Shown here in pieces: positions 1 to 7,766 of a stretch of DNA of 38,632 nucleotides. The notes beneath the pieces are model-generated. The model worked only from the letters and a program-made list of their open reading frames with translations. It did not search any database and was not told the DNA's origin. How positions within the stretch are numbered: the first letter of the stretch is position 1; the number at the start of each line of letters is the position of its first letter. The DNA is from Pseudazoarcus pumilus_A (lineage in GTDB: Bacteria > Pseudomonadota > Gammaproteobacteria > Burkholderiales > Rhodocyclaceae). The stretch is from contig JAJLLM010000094.1 of the NCBI GenBank assembly GCA_033837965.1, positions 1 to 38,632 of the forward strand. The letters run 5' to 3'. The position numbers were made by a program, and so were the translations under genes.

Positions 1-140
1 GTTTACTTCCTGGTTTAACAAAAGTTCAATCTGCTGCCCACAAACGTCGGGGGCCTCACAAAAAACCCAAACAATTAAGCCCTGTCCCGTCCCCCCGCAT
101 CAGCCGGGGCGGACTCCTGCAACATCCGGAACGGAAGACC
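1..140. other. Intergenic leader upstream of ccoG
   Basis: No gene is supported here. The stretch is AT-richer at its start and contains a short imperfect GC hairpin around 97-115 without a T-tract. A weak ribosome binding site (GGAAG at about 133-137) precedes the ccoG ATG at 141. I see no good FNR box or sigma70 promoter, so ccoG may be transcribed from genes upstream of the window, where ccoNOQP would be expected. Confidence 0.5.
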
Positions 141-1538
141 ATGGCGAAAGGCAGCAAGGCGCAACAGGAAGAAAGCGACTCACTGTACGCATCACGCAAA
201 AAGATCCACATGCGCTCGGTCAAAGGCAACTTTGCCAACTGGCGCTGGTTCTTCGTCTGGTTCACGCAGATTCTCTACTACGGCTTGCCCTGGCTCGAAT
301 GGAACGAGCGGCAGGCCGTTTTGTTCAATCTGGCCGAACGCAAGTTCTACATCTTCAACTGGGTGTTCTGGCCGCAGGACGTCATCTATCTGGCGATCCT
401 GCTGATCATCTCGGCTTTCGGCCTGTTCTTCTTCACCGCCATCGCCGGCCGTCTGTGGTGCGGCTACACCTGTCCGCAGACGGTGTACACCGAGATCTTC
501 ATGTGGATCGAGGAGAAGATCGAAGGCGATCACGTTGCGCGTCGCAAGCTGCATGAAGCGCCCATGAGCCCGCACAAGGCCATGCTGCGCACGGCCAAGT
601 ACGCGGTGTGGGCGATCGTTGCGCTGTGGACCGGTTTCACCTTCGTCGCCTACTTCACCCCGCTCGACGGGCTCATCGATTCCTTTGCCGCGTTTGACGT
701 CGGTGGCTGGGTGCTGTTCTGGACGCTGTTCTACGCCGCCTTCACCTACATCTTCGCCGGCGTGCTGCGCGAACAGGTGTGCTTCTACATGTGCCCCTAC
801 GCGCGCTTCCAGGGGGTGATGTTCGACCCGGATACGCTGGTCGTGACCTACGACAGCGAGCGCGGTGACCCGCGTGGTTCGCGCAAGAAGGGTGTCGACC
901 CGAAGAGTATCGGCAAGGGTGACTGCGTTGACTGCAACATTTGCGTGCAGGTCTGCCCTACCGGCATCGACATCCGCGACGGTCTGCAGTACGAGTGCAT
1001 CGGTTGCGGTGCCTGTATCGACGGCTGTAACGATGTCATGGATCGCATGGGTTACGAGCGTGGCCTGATCCGTTACTCGACGGAGAACGCGGTCAAGCAG
1101 CACTGGACGCGCAAGGACATCATCGCCCACATCCTGCGCCCACGCATTCTGGTGTACGCGGCGCTGCTGGTCGCGATCTGTTCGGCCACCCTTGCTGCAC
1201 TGCTGCTGCGCCCGGACATGCGCGTCGACATCATCCGCGACCGCGCCGCGCTTGCGCGTGAGGTCGAGGGCGGCATGATCGAGAACGTCTACCGTCTGCA
1301 GATCATGAACATGACCGAACTTCCGCGCGAAGTGGTCGTCGATGTAAGCGGGATTGAAGGTGCGCAGGTCGTCGGTTCCACGCTGGCGCTGCTGCCGGCG
1401 GCCGGGATGGAGTCGGTCTCGGTGAATGTGCGTGTGCCCTACGATGCGGTCGCGCCGGGCGTGCACGAGATTGCCTTTGAAGTGACCGCGGAAGACCTGA
1501 AGGTGCGCGAGCAGACCACCTTCATCATGCCGCAATGA
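141..1538 (+). CDS. ccoG: Cytochrome c oxidase accessory protein CcoG (RdxA/FixG family)
   Basis: A 465-residue polyferredoxin-type membrane protein needed for cbb3-type oxidase assembly; in studied family members it acts as a cupric reductase supplying Cu(I). The N-terminal half has several hydrophobic segments with a CGYTCPQ motif and a CPYARFQ motif. The middle carries two ferredoxin-like cysteine clusters, CVDCNICVQVCP and CIGCGACIDGC, for [4Fe-4S] centres. A further membrane segment and an Ig-like C-terminal domain (FixG_C) follow. Length is normal for the family. It lies 13 bases before ccoH, so the two are co-transcribed, matching the usual ccoNOQP-ccoGH order; the oxidase subunits would be upstream of the window. 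No missing residues noticed. Confidence 0.97.
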   Translation: MAKGSKAQQEESDSLYASRKKIHMRSVKGNFANWRWFFVWFTQILYYGLPWLEWNERQAVLFNLAERKFYIFNWVFWPQDVIYLAILLIISAFGLFFFTAIAGRLWCGYTCPQTVYTEIFMWIEEKIEGDHVARRKLHEAPMSPHKAMLRTAKYAVWAIVALWTGFTFVAYFTPLDGLIDSFAAFDVGGWVLFWTLFYAAFTYIFAGVLREQVCFYMCPYARFQGVMFDPDTLVVTYDSERGDPRGSRKKGVDPKSIGKGDCVDCNICVQVCPTGIDIRDGLQYECIGCGACIDGCNDVMDRMGYERGLIRYSTENAVKQHWTRKDIIAHILRPRILVYAALLVAICSATLAALLLRPDMRVDIIRDRAALAREVEGGMIENVYRLQIMNMTELPREVVVDVSGIEGAQVVGSTLALLPAAGMESVSVNVRVPYDAVAPGVHEIAFEVTAEDLKVREQTTFIMPQ

Positions 1539-1551
1539 TCAGGATGAGCAG

Positions 1552-2067
1552 ATGAACACCCGCAGCGACCCCTCCTACGATCCGACTCCCTGGTACAGGC
1601 AGCGCTGGCCATGGCTGCTGATGGTGATGCCGGGCATCTCGCTGGTGCTCGGCGGCGTGCTGCTGTATCTCGCCATCACCACCAATGACGGTCTGGTGGT
1701 CGACGATTACTACCGCCAGGGCCGCGCGATCGACCAGACCATCGCCCGTTCGGTCGTGGCTGCAGAGCAGGGTCTGGCTGCGGAGGTGGGTGTCCGTGCG
1801 GAGGAGATCCGTATTGCGCTCGACGCTAAGCAAGGTGTTGAACTGCCGCCTGAGCTCATCGTCACGATCATCCACCCCACGCGGGCGGGCTTTGATCAGG
1901 TGCTGCGACTGCCGCGCGTCGATGGCCAGTATGCCGGGCCGATTGCGCCGATGTCGCTGGGCCGCTGGCACGTCCAGATCGAGGATCCGGAGCGCGTGTG
2001 GCGCCTGCATGGAGATGTGCGCATCCCCGATGAAACGCAGGTCCGCATCCTTCCGTACGACGTTTGA
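1552..2067 (+). CDS. ccoH: FixH/CcoH family cbb3 oxidase assembly protein
   Basis: A 171-residue single-pass membrane protein of the FixH/CcoH family, which associates with the cbb3 oxidase during assembly. A Pro/Trp-rich N-terminus (about residues 1-22) leads into one hydrophobic segment (about 23-45), followed by the family hallmark DDYYRQGRAID and a periplasmic beta-rich domain to the end. It follows ccoG by 13 bases on the same strand. The usual next genes, ccoI (copper P-type ATPase) and ccoS, are absent here; a SafE-like protein and an HMA protein lie 5 kb downstream instead. Family assignment is firm from the DDYYRQG motif plus context. Confidence 0.92.
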   Translation: MNTRSDPSYDPTPWYRQRWPWLLMVMPGISLVLGGVLLYLAITTNDGLVVDDYYRQGRAIDQTIARSVVAAEQGLAAEVGVRAEEIRIALDAKQGVELPPELIVTIIHPTRAGFDQVLRLPRVDGQYAGPIAPMSLGRWHVQIEDPERVWRLHGDVRIPDETQVRILPYDV

Positions 2068-2180
2068 TTCTTCGTCCCTTCAGGCACATACTGAACCCCG
2101 AAGTGGCGGAGTTTGCGCATGTCGGCCGCAGAGCGGGCAGCGCAGGCGTAGGAGTCCGGTCGTGCGAGGAGGAATCGCAA

Positions 2181-2498
2181 ATGATCAGATGGATCCTGGT
2201 GCTGTGGCCTTCGTTTGTGGTTGCCGGCGTTGCCGAAACCCTGTTCTTCACGCTGGTCAATCCGCGTGAGCTGTATCTGCTCGGTAACGTCGTGGAGTAT
2301 TCCCCGCTGGCAACGTACTCGATCGGCTTCTTCGCCTTCTGGGCGGTGTGTGCCGCTTCCAGCTTGCTGAGCCTGTATCTGGTGGAAAAGCCGGCAGGTG
2401 CGGATGCTCCGCCGGTCCGCCCGGTTGCCCGCGGGTCCGGTACGCCCGACGTTCGTCGCACGGACGCATTGCACGGACACCATCACGCCCACGGATGA
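2181..2498 (+). CDS. Small two-helix membrane protein with His-rich tail, unknown function
   Basis: A 105-residue protein I do not recognise beyond its context. I chose the ATG at 2181 because AGGAGG at 2167-2172 lies eight bases upstream; the open frame extends further but without a better start. Two hydrophobic segments are visible (about residues 4-25 and 44-68), then a Pro/Arg-rich stretch and a C-terminal HGHHHAHG run that could bind metal. It sits 113 bases after ccoH and ends at a strong terminator, so it may be the last gene of the cco operon. A role in oxidase assembly or copper handling is inference from position only. Confidence 0.8.
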   Translation: MIRWILVLWPSFVVAGVAETLFFTLVNPRELYLLGNVVEYSPLATYSIGFFAFWAVCAASSLLSLYLVEKPAGADAPPVRPVARGSGTPDVRRTDALHGHHHAHG

Positions 2499-2499
2499 C

Positions 2500-2524
2500 A
2501 AAACGGCCCGCAAGGGGCCGTTTT
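2500..2524. terminator. Bidirectional rho-independent terminator
   Basis: A perfect 10-bp stem, AAAACGGCCC at 2500-2509 and GGGCCGTTTT at 2515-2524, encloses a five-base loop. A-tracts and T-tracts on both sides let it act in both directions, between the convergent small membrane gene (ends 2498) and the usp gene (ends 2536). Confidence 0.9.
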
Positions 2525-2535
2525 GCTTGCATGCC

Positions 2536-2979
2536 TCAGCGGTAGATCAGCACCGGAATCTTGCTGTGCGAGAGCACCTTCTGGGTCTCGCTGCCGAGCA
2601 GCAATCCGGCCAGGCCCTTGCGGCCGTGCGAGGCCATGAAGATCAGATCGCAGTCATGGCGTTCTGCCGCTTCGATGATGCCCTCGTAGGGTACTTCACA
2701 TACCACCGAATCGACGTTTGCCGTGACGCCGGCAGCCTGCGCGGAAGCGCTTGCCCGGTCCAGGATGGCCTGGGCTTCGGCCGCTGCCGATTGCGCGAAC
2801 TGCTCTGGCGTGGTCGGGTCGATCAGTGCGCCCTCGCCGTAGATCGGCATCGGGAAATCCGGCTGGGCATAATAGAAGGTGATGCGCGCGCTGATCTCGG
2901 ACGCGAAGCGCACGGCCTTGTCGACGGTCGCCTGCGAGAGTTCGGAGCCGTCGGTCGGGACAAGAATGTGTTGGAACAT
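2536..2979 (-). CDS. Universal stress protein (UspA family)
   Basis: A 147-residue single-domain universal stress protein. It opens with the typical MFQHILVPTDGSE strand and nucleotide-binding Asp, and ends with the ATP-binding signature region ASHGRKGLAGLLLGS, which fits G-x2-G-x9-G-S/T except that the first Gly is Ala, a common variant. ATP-binding members usually work as stress or hypoxia responders. The start ATG has a GGAG about nine bases upstream and a TATAAT-type -10 element at 3013-3018. It is divergent from the metallo-hydrolase gene at 3067. Location beside ccoGH and fnr suggests low-oxygen induction, but I see no FNR box in its promoter. Confidence 0.95.
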   Translation of the reverse strand: MFQHILVPTDGSELSQATVDKAVRFASEISARITFYYAQPDFPMPIYGEGALIDPTTPEQFAQSAAAEAQAILDRASASAQAAGVTANVDSVVCEVPYEGIIEAAERHDCDLIFMASHGRKGLAGLLLGSETQKVLSHSKIPVLIYR

Positions 2980-3012
2980 GGCGCAACTCCGTTACCGGAT
3001 TGGGATGACGCC

Positions 3013-3018
3013 ATTATA
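3013..3018 (-). promoter_or_regulatory. Probable -10 element (TATAAT) of the usp gene
   Basis: On the minus strand the sequence reads GGCTATAATGG, with a perfect TATAAT 34 bases upstream of the usp start. No recognisable -35 hexamer lies at 16-18 bases. The same GGCTATAAT context recurs before trxB and ppa in this window. Confidence 0.5.
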
Positions 3019-3066
3019 GCCACCGCCCGCAACGGCTTGCGGCAGGCAGTTTTAACCGGAGGTTGG

Positions 3067-4473
3067 ATGCAGATCGAGTTTCATGGCGCGGCCGGAGAGG
3101 TAACCGGTTCGTGTGCGCGGGTGACGTGGGGCGGTGGCAGCTTCCTGGTCGATTGCGGCATGTTCCAGGGCGGGCGCAATGCTGCGCTGAAGAATCTGCG
3201 GGCGCTGGACTTCCCGCTCAAGGACATCGATTTCGTGCTGCTGACGCACGCCCACCTCGACCACTCCGGCCTGTTGCCGCGGCTGGTGGCGCTGGGCTGG
3301 CGCGGCCCGGTGTATGTCACCGAGGCGACGGCCGACCTGCTGGGCATCATGCTGCTGGATGCCGGGCATATCCAGGAGAAGGAAGCGGAGTGGAAGAATC
3401 GCCGCTCGCGCTCCCGGAACGCTCGCAGCCTGTCCAATGCCGCGCCGCTGTATACCGTCGAGCAAGCGCGCATCAGCCTGTCCCGCCTGAATCCTCAGCC
3501 CTACGAGACGTCGTTTTCCCCGCGGGAGGGTGTTACGGTCCGTTTTCGCGAGGCCGGTCACATCCTCGGTTCGGCCATCATCGAAGTCGATCTGCAACAC
3601 GCCGGCGTGACGCGGCGCATCGTGTTCTCCGGCGATCTGGGGATGCGGACGCGGCCGGTGCTGCGGGATCCGGTGCACGTGACTTCGGCCGACTATCTGG
3701 TCATCGAGTCTACCTACGGTGATCGGGCCCATCGCTCGATGGAGCAGACCGAGGACGAACTGGTGTTCATCCTGCGCGATACGCTGGAGCGGCGCGGTGG
3801 CAATGTGGTGATCCCGGCCTTTGCCGTGGGACGCACGCAGGAACTCATCTACATCCTCGCCGATCTGGTGCGGCGCGGCCGGGTGCCGCAGCTCGAAGTG
3901 GTGGTGGACTCGCCGATGGCCTCGGCCGTGACCGAACTGACGCTGGCGCACGACAGCCTGTGGGATGAGGAAACACGGCAGCTGCGTGACTGGGCACTGG
4001 CCCACCCGCAGCGTTTTGCGATCCGTTTCGTATCCGACGTGGAAGAGTCGATTGCGCTCAACGCGCGCAAGCGCGGGCTGGTCATCATCTCCGCCAGCGG
4101 CATGTGCGAGGCGGGTCGCATCAAGCATCATCTGGCGCACAATCTGCCGCGCCCGGAATGCAGTGTGGTGATCTGCGGTTTTCAGGCCGGCGGTACGCTG
4201 GGGCGTCGCCTGGTCGACGGCGCTCGCTCGGTGAACCTGTTCGGCGAGCGGGTGCCGGTGCGTGCTTCGGTGCATACCATCGGCGGTCTGTCGGCGCATG
4301 CCGATCAGCCGTCCTTGCTGGCGTGGATGGGCGCTTTCGAGCGCCCGCCGCGCAAGGCCTTCGTCGTGCATGGCGAGAGCAATGCCGCCCACGCCCTGGG
4401 CGACGCGATGCGACAGCGTCTGGGCTGGACGGTGCGTGTGGCCGAGGCCGGGGTGGTCGAGTCGCTGGACTGA
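3067..4473 (+). CDS. MBL-fold RNase-like metallo-hydrolase (beta-CASP family)
   Basis: A 468-residue metallo-beta-lactamase-fold protein of the CPSF73/Ysh1-like group, whose members are RNA exo- or endonucleases. The zinc motif HAHLDH is at residues 61-66; further motifs are GHILGSA, FSGDLG and ESTYGDR, then a beta-CASP region with FAVGRTQELIY, and a C-terminal RNA-metabolising segment ending in VHGE. I chose the ATG at 3067 (GGAGG at 3058-3062) because an earlier in-frame start would run antisense through usp and add non-family sequence. It is divergent from usp and converges with fnr, ten bases apart. Whether it processes RNA in this organism is inferred from the family. Confidence 0.93.
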   Translation: MQIEFHGAAGEVTGSCARVTWGGGSFLVDCGMFQGGRNAALKNLRALDFPLKDIDFVLLTHAHLDHSGLLPRLVALGWRGPVYVTEATADLLGIMLLDAGHIQEKEAEWKNRRSRSRNARSLSNAAPLYTVEQARISLSRLNPQPYETSFSPREGVTVRFREAGHILGSAIIEVDLQHAGVTRRIVFSGDLGMRTRPVLRDPVHVTSADYLVIESTYGDRAHRSMEQTEDELVFILRDTLERRGGNVVIPAFAVGRTQELIYILADLVRRGRVPQLEVVVDSPMASAVTELTLAHDSLWDEETRQLRDWALAHPQRFAIRFVSDVEESIALNARKRGLVIISASGMCEAGRIKHHLAHNLPRPECSVVICGFQAGGTLGRRLVDGARSVNLFGERVPVRASVHTIGGLSAHADQPSLLAWMGAFERPPRKAFVVHGESNAAHALGDAMRQRLGWTVRVAEAGVVESLD

Positions 4474-4483
4474 GGCCGCTGCC

Positions 4484-5263
4484 TCAGCGCGTACCGGACT
4501 GCTGGACGAGACGGCGCAGGCCGGGCAGATCGACAATGCGGATGTGCTTCTGCTGCACCGTGATCAGCCCTTCGTCCTGGAAACGCGAGAAGACGCGCGA
4601 CACGGTTTCCAGCTTCAGACCCAGGTAGGAACCGATTTCGTCGCGCGTCATGCGCAGGTTGAATTCGTTCGGCGAGAACCCCCGCGCGTTGAAACGCTGC
4701 GACAGGTTCATCAGGAAGGCGGCCAGCCGCTCTTCCGCGCGCATCGAGCCGAGCAGCATCATCACGCCGTGATCGCGCACGATCTCGCGACTCATCACCT
4801 TGTGGAACTGGTGCTGCAGGCCCTCGACCTCGCGCGAGAGTTCTTCCAGCTGACCGTAGGGCAACACGCACACTTCGCTGTCTTCAAGCGCCACCGCGTT
4901 GCAGCTGTGGTTTTCGGTGCTGATGCCGTCCAGTCCGAGCATCTCGCCGGTCATCTGGAAGCCCGTGACCTGCTCACGGCCGTCTTCCAGCAGCACGTCG
5001 GTCTTGAACCAGCCGATGCGGATGGCGTAGATCGCCTCGAAAGCGTCGCCCGAGCGGTAGAGGTGCTGCCCCTTGCGGATCTTGCGGCGCGCACCGACGA
5101 GTTGATCGAGCCGGTCGATCTCCTCGGCGGACATGCCGACCGGGAGACACAGCTCGTGGAGATTGCATTGCGAGCATGCCACTCGCATCGCGGGGGTGCT
5201 GATCTGGACCGATGCTTTCGTCACTGCCTGGGGCCACTCCCTGAGGCACGCAGCGTCATTCAC
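4484..5263 (-). CDS. fnr: Oxygen-sensing Fnr transcriptional regulator
   Basis: Fnr binds an oxygen-labile [4Fe-4S] cluster and activates micro-aerobic and anaerobic genes. With the GTG start at 5263 it has 259 residues. The cluster ligands are visible: Cys30, Cys33 and Cys39 (CSQCNLHELC) and the central Cys121 (NHSCNA). A cNMP-fold domain, dimer helix and C-terminal helix-turn-helix follow; LETVSRVFSRF carries the E..SR readout expected for TTGAT half-sites. The GTG at 5224 would give 246 residues, closer to the usual 240-250, and would move the start away from the FNR box at 5272-5285; neither start has a strong ribosome binding site. It is divergent from hemN and likely autoregulated. Confidence 0.95.
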   Translation of the reverse strand: MNDAACLREWPQAVTKASVQISTPAMRVACSQCNLHELCLPVGMSAEEIDRLDQLVGARRKIRKGQHLYRSGDAFEAIYAIRIGWFKTDVLLEDGREQVTGFQMTGEMLGLDGISTENHSCNAVALEDSEVCVLPYGQLEELSREVEGLQHQFHKVMSREIVRDHGVMMLLGSMRAEERLAAFLMNLSQRFNARGFSPNEFNLRMTRDEIGSYLGLKLETVSRVFSRFQDEGLITVQQKHIRIVDLPGLRRLVQQSGTR

Positions 5264-5271
5264 GCATGCGT

Positions 5272-5285
5272 TTGATTCACGTCAA
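5272..5285. promoter_or_regulatory. FNR box between fnr and hemN
   Basis: The sequence TTGATTCACGTCAA matches the FNR consensus TTGATNNNNATCAA at nine of ten half-site bases. It lies in the 48-base gap between the divergent fnr and hemN start codons as drawn. Its centre is 41-42 bases from about 5237 leftward and 5320 rightward, the class II activator distance, which would favour the inner starts of both genes (GTG 5224 for fnr, ATG 5339 for hemN). Confidence 0.8.
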
Positions 5286-5311
5286 AACAGCCGGAGGCCG
5301 AATCCGGGATC

Positions 5312-6730
5312 GTGACAGCCATGCAGGAAACAGCACTCATGGACATTCACCAGCCGGTCGTTTTCGATCCCGATCTGATCCGTCGCTTCGACGTCAGCGG
5401 GCCGCGGTACACATCGTACCCCACGGCCGATCGCTTTGTTGAGGCCTTCGATGCGCATGCGCTGCAGCAGTGGCTGCACAAGCGCAGCCTCGGCGGGGTG
5501 GCGCGCCCCCTGTCGCTGTACTTCCACATCCCGTTCTGCAACACCATCTGCTACTACTGCGGCTGCAACAAGATCATCACCAAGGATCATGGCCGCTCGG
5601 CCAGGTACCTCAAGTACCTTGCCAGGGAGATTGCGCTGCAGGCGGCCCATATCGAGGGCAGCCGCGAGGTCACCCAACTGCACCTCGGCGGGGGTACGCC
5701 GACCTTCCTGTCACACGACGAGATGCGCGGCCTGATGGAGTCGGTGCGCAAGCACTTCACGCTCAAGCCCGGCGGCGAGTATTCGATCGAGGTCGACCCG
5801 CGCAAGGTCGATTTCGACACCGTTGCGCTGCTCGCCGAGCTGGGTTTCAACCGCATGAGCCTGGGCGTGCAGGATTTCGACCCCGCGGTGCAGCAGGCCG
5901 TCAACCGCATCCAGAGTTTCGCGGAGACCCGACTGGTGCTGGATGCAGCGCGCGCCACGGGCTTCCGTTCGGTCAGCATCGACCTGATCTACGGTTTGCC
6001 GCAGCAGAACGTGATCAGCTTCAATCGCACGCTGCAGCAAGTCATCGCACTGGCGCCGGACCGCATCTCGCTCTACAGCTATGCCCACCTGCCGGCCACC
6101 TTCAAGCCACAGCGGCGTATCGACGAGGCGCTGCTGCCCAGCCCGGATGCCAAGCTGCAGATCCTGCAACTGGCCATCCGCCGGCTGACCGAGGCGGGCT
6201 ATGTGTACATCGGCATGGATCACTTCGCGCGCCCCGACGACGAACTTGCCGTGGCGCAGCGTCAGGGGCGCCTGCACCGCAACTTCCAGGGCTATTCGAC
6301 GCAGTCCGAGTGCGACCTGCTGGCCTTCGGCGTGTCGGCCATCGCCAGCATCGGGCCGGTGTATGCGCAGAACCACAAGATCATCGATGACTATTACGAC
6401 GCGCTCGACCGCGACGAGTTGCCGGTGATGCGTGGCATCGAGCTGTCCGCCGATGATCTGCTGCGCCGCTCCATCATCCAGGCGCTGATGTGCCACTTCG
6501 AGCTGTCGATCGAATCCATCGAGATCGCGCATCTGATCCGCTTTGATGACTACTTCGCCGATGAACTGGCCGACCTGCGCGCGATGGAGACGGCCGGCCT
6601 GCTCGAAATCTCCGACCGCTGGATCACCGTGCAGCCGGCCGGCCGCATGCTGGTGCGCGTCATCGCCATGGTGTTTGACCGCTACCTGCGGGCGGACCGT
6701 GAGCGCAGGCGCTACTCCCGCGTGATCTGA
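5312..6730 (+). CDS. hemN: Oxygen-independent coproporphyrinogen III oxidase HemN
   Basis: A radical-SAM enzyme that decarboxylates coproporphyrinogen III to protoporphyrinogen IX without oxygen, in heme synthesis. With the GTG at 5312 it has 472 residues. The N-terminus shows the family run FDVSGPRYTSYPTADRF; the cluster motif CNTICYYCGC supplies Cys76, Cys80 and Cys83 plus Cys85, a pattern of true HemN rather than HemW. LHLGGGTPTFL (SAM binding) and the C-terminal HemN domain follow. Possible inner starts are ATG 5321 and ATG 5339; the latter has AGGAAA ten bases upstream and fits the FNR box spacing. A small hairpin without T-tract follows the stop (6732-6747). Confidence 0.96.
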   Translation: MTAMQETALMDIHQPVVFDPDLIRRFDVSGPRYTSYPTADRFVEAFDAHALQQWLHKRSLGGVARPLSLYFHIPFCNTICYYCGCNKIITKDHGRSARYLKYLAREIALQAAHIEGSREVTQLHLGGGTPTFLSHDEMRGLMESVRKHFTLKPGGEYSIEVDPRKVDFDTVALLAELGFNRMSLGVQDFDPAVQQAVNRIQSFAETRLVLDAARATGFRSVSIDLIYGLPQQNVISFNRTLQQVIALAPDRISLYSYAHLPATFKPQRRIDEALLPSPDAKLQILQLAIRRLTEAGYVYIGMDHFARPDDELAVAQRQGRLHRNFQGYSTQSECDLLAFGVSAIASIGPVYAQNHKIIDDYYDALDRDELPVMRGIELSADDLLRRSIIQALMCHFELSIESIEIAHLIRFDDYFADELADLRAMETAGLLEISDRWITVQPAGRMLVRVIAMVFDRYLRADRERRRYSRVI

Positions 6731-6799
6731 AACGGACACTGGTCCGTGCGTGCGCAGACGGGTAGACTCCCGCTTCCTTTCGCGCCAAGTCCCTGATTC

Positions 6800-7501
6800 A
6801 TGCCCGAAACCGGTTACATCGCGGTCTTCCTGATCGGCCTGCTCGGCGGCACGCATTGCGTGGCGATGTGCGGCGGCATCGTCGGCGCGCTGTCGGTACA
6901 GATGCCCGGCAAGTCCGCGCGTCAGTGGCCGATCCACCTTGCCTACAACCTCGGGCGCATCGCCACCTACACCGCGCTGGGCGGCTTTGCCGGTGCCATC
7001 GGCAGTGCCGGCATGCTGTTCGGCGACGTCCTGCCGGTGCAACTGGGCCTGTACGTGGCGGCCAACATCATGCTGATCCTGCTCGGCCTGTATCTGACCG
7101 GCGTCACGCAGTTGCTCGCGCCGGTCGAGCGCGCCGGCGCAGTGATCTGGCGCCGTGTCCAGCCCTTCACCGCGCGCTTCCTGCCGGCCCGTACCGTCGG
7201 TCGGGCCCTGCCGCTGGGTCTGCTGTGGGGCTTCCTGCCGTGTGGTCTGGTGTACAGCGTGCTGACGACTTCCCTGGTCACCGGCTCCGCCGGACGCGGG
7301 GCAGGGCTGATGCTGGCCTTCGGCCTTGGCACGCTGCCCAATCTGATGCTGGCCGGCATGCTCTTCAAGCGCTTCCGCGACATCACCCGCGACCAGCGGG
7401 TACGCCTGGTGGCGGGTGCGCTGGTGCTCGGTTTCGGCGTGTTCGGGCTCTATCACGCGCCGCATCTGGGCGGGCAACTGTGGAGTGGCGTGATATGCTG
7501 A
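6800..7501 (+). CDS. SafE/DsbD-like transmembrane protein, possible copper transporter
   Basis: A 233-residue polytopic membrane protein of the sulfite-exporter TauE/SafE and DsbD_2 (UreH-like) group. The hallmark GGTHCVAMCGG at the first helix holds Cys20 and Cys24; the second half repeats the pattern with GLLWGFLPCGLVYS. About six helices are visible. Such proteins are often next to cbb3 oxidase genes and are suspected of moving copper or reducing equivalents. Here it follows hemN by 69 bases and precedes a CopZ-like HMA protein by 49 bases, consistent with metal handling for the oxidase. That role is inference; a sulfite or thiol function is the alternative. Confidence 0.88.
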   Translation: MPETGYIAVFLIGLLGGTHCVAMCGGIVGALSVQMPGKSARQWPIHLAYNLGRIATYTALGGFAGAIGSAGMLFGDVLPVQLGLYVAANIMLILLGLYLTGVTQLLAPVERAGAVIWRRVQPFTARFLPARTVGRALPLGLLWGFLPCGLVYSVLTTSLVTGSAGRGAGLMLAFGLGTLPNLMLAGMLFKRFRDITRDQRVRLVAGALVLGFGVFGLYHAPHLGGQLWSGVIC

Positions 7502-7550
7502 AATCGCGTTATGGTGCAGTGCAAGATCAGGTCAGTGCAGGAGGCTGGGC

Positions 7551-7760
7551 ATGAGTGAAGTGACGATTCGCGTCGACGGCATGAGCTGCGGCGGTTGTGT
7601 GCGCAATGTGACTGGTGTGCTGAAAGCCCTGCCCGGTGTTTTCGATGCCGAGGTCCGGCTCGAAGAGGCGCAGGCGCAGGTGCACTTCGACCCCGCCCTG
7701 ATCAGCGTGGAAGCCTTGCGTCAGGCCATTACCGACGCGGGTTTTGACGCCACTCCCTGA
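7551..7760 (+). CDS. CopZ-like heavy-metal-associated (HMA) domain protein
   Basis: A 69-residue single-domain metallochaperone. Its GMSCGGC motif (Cys13 and Cys16) binds one Cu(I) or similar ion, and the pattern of hydrophobic and charged residues matches the ferredoxin-like beta-alpha-beta-beta-alpha-beta HMA fold. AGGAGG at 7539-7544 sits six bases before the ATG. It follows the SafE-like gene closely, so the two probably form a transport-and-chaperone pair. Its stop lies six bases from the convergent acetyltransferase gene. The metal is not decided by sequence; copper is favoured by MSCGGC and the cbb3 context. Confidence 0.92.
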   Translation: MSEVTIRVDGMSCGGCVRNVTGVLKALPGVFDAEVRLEEAQAQVHFDPALISVEALRQAITDAGFDATP

Positions 7761-7766
7761 AGCCTC

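Noticed and set aside
2398..3066. Upstream in-frame extension of the beta-CASP metallo-hydrolase
   Set aside because: It would run antisense through the whole usp gene. The family N-terminus begins at 3067, where a ribosome binding site is present.
6732..6747. Hairpin after hemN as a terminator
   Set aside because: The stem is only six base pairs with no T-tract, so termination there is not supported.
5711..7477. A 588-codon minus-strand frame opposite hemN and the SafE-like gene
   Set aside because: Both opposing genes have clear catalytic motifs; the antisense product is compositionally biased and matches nothing.
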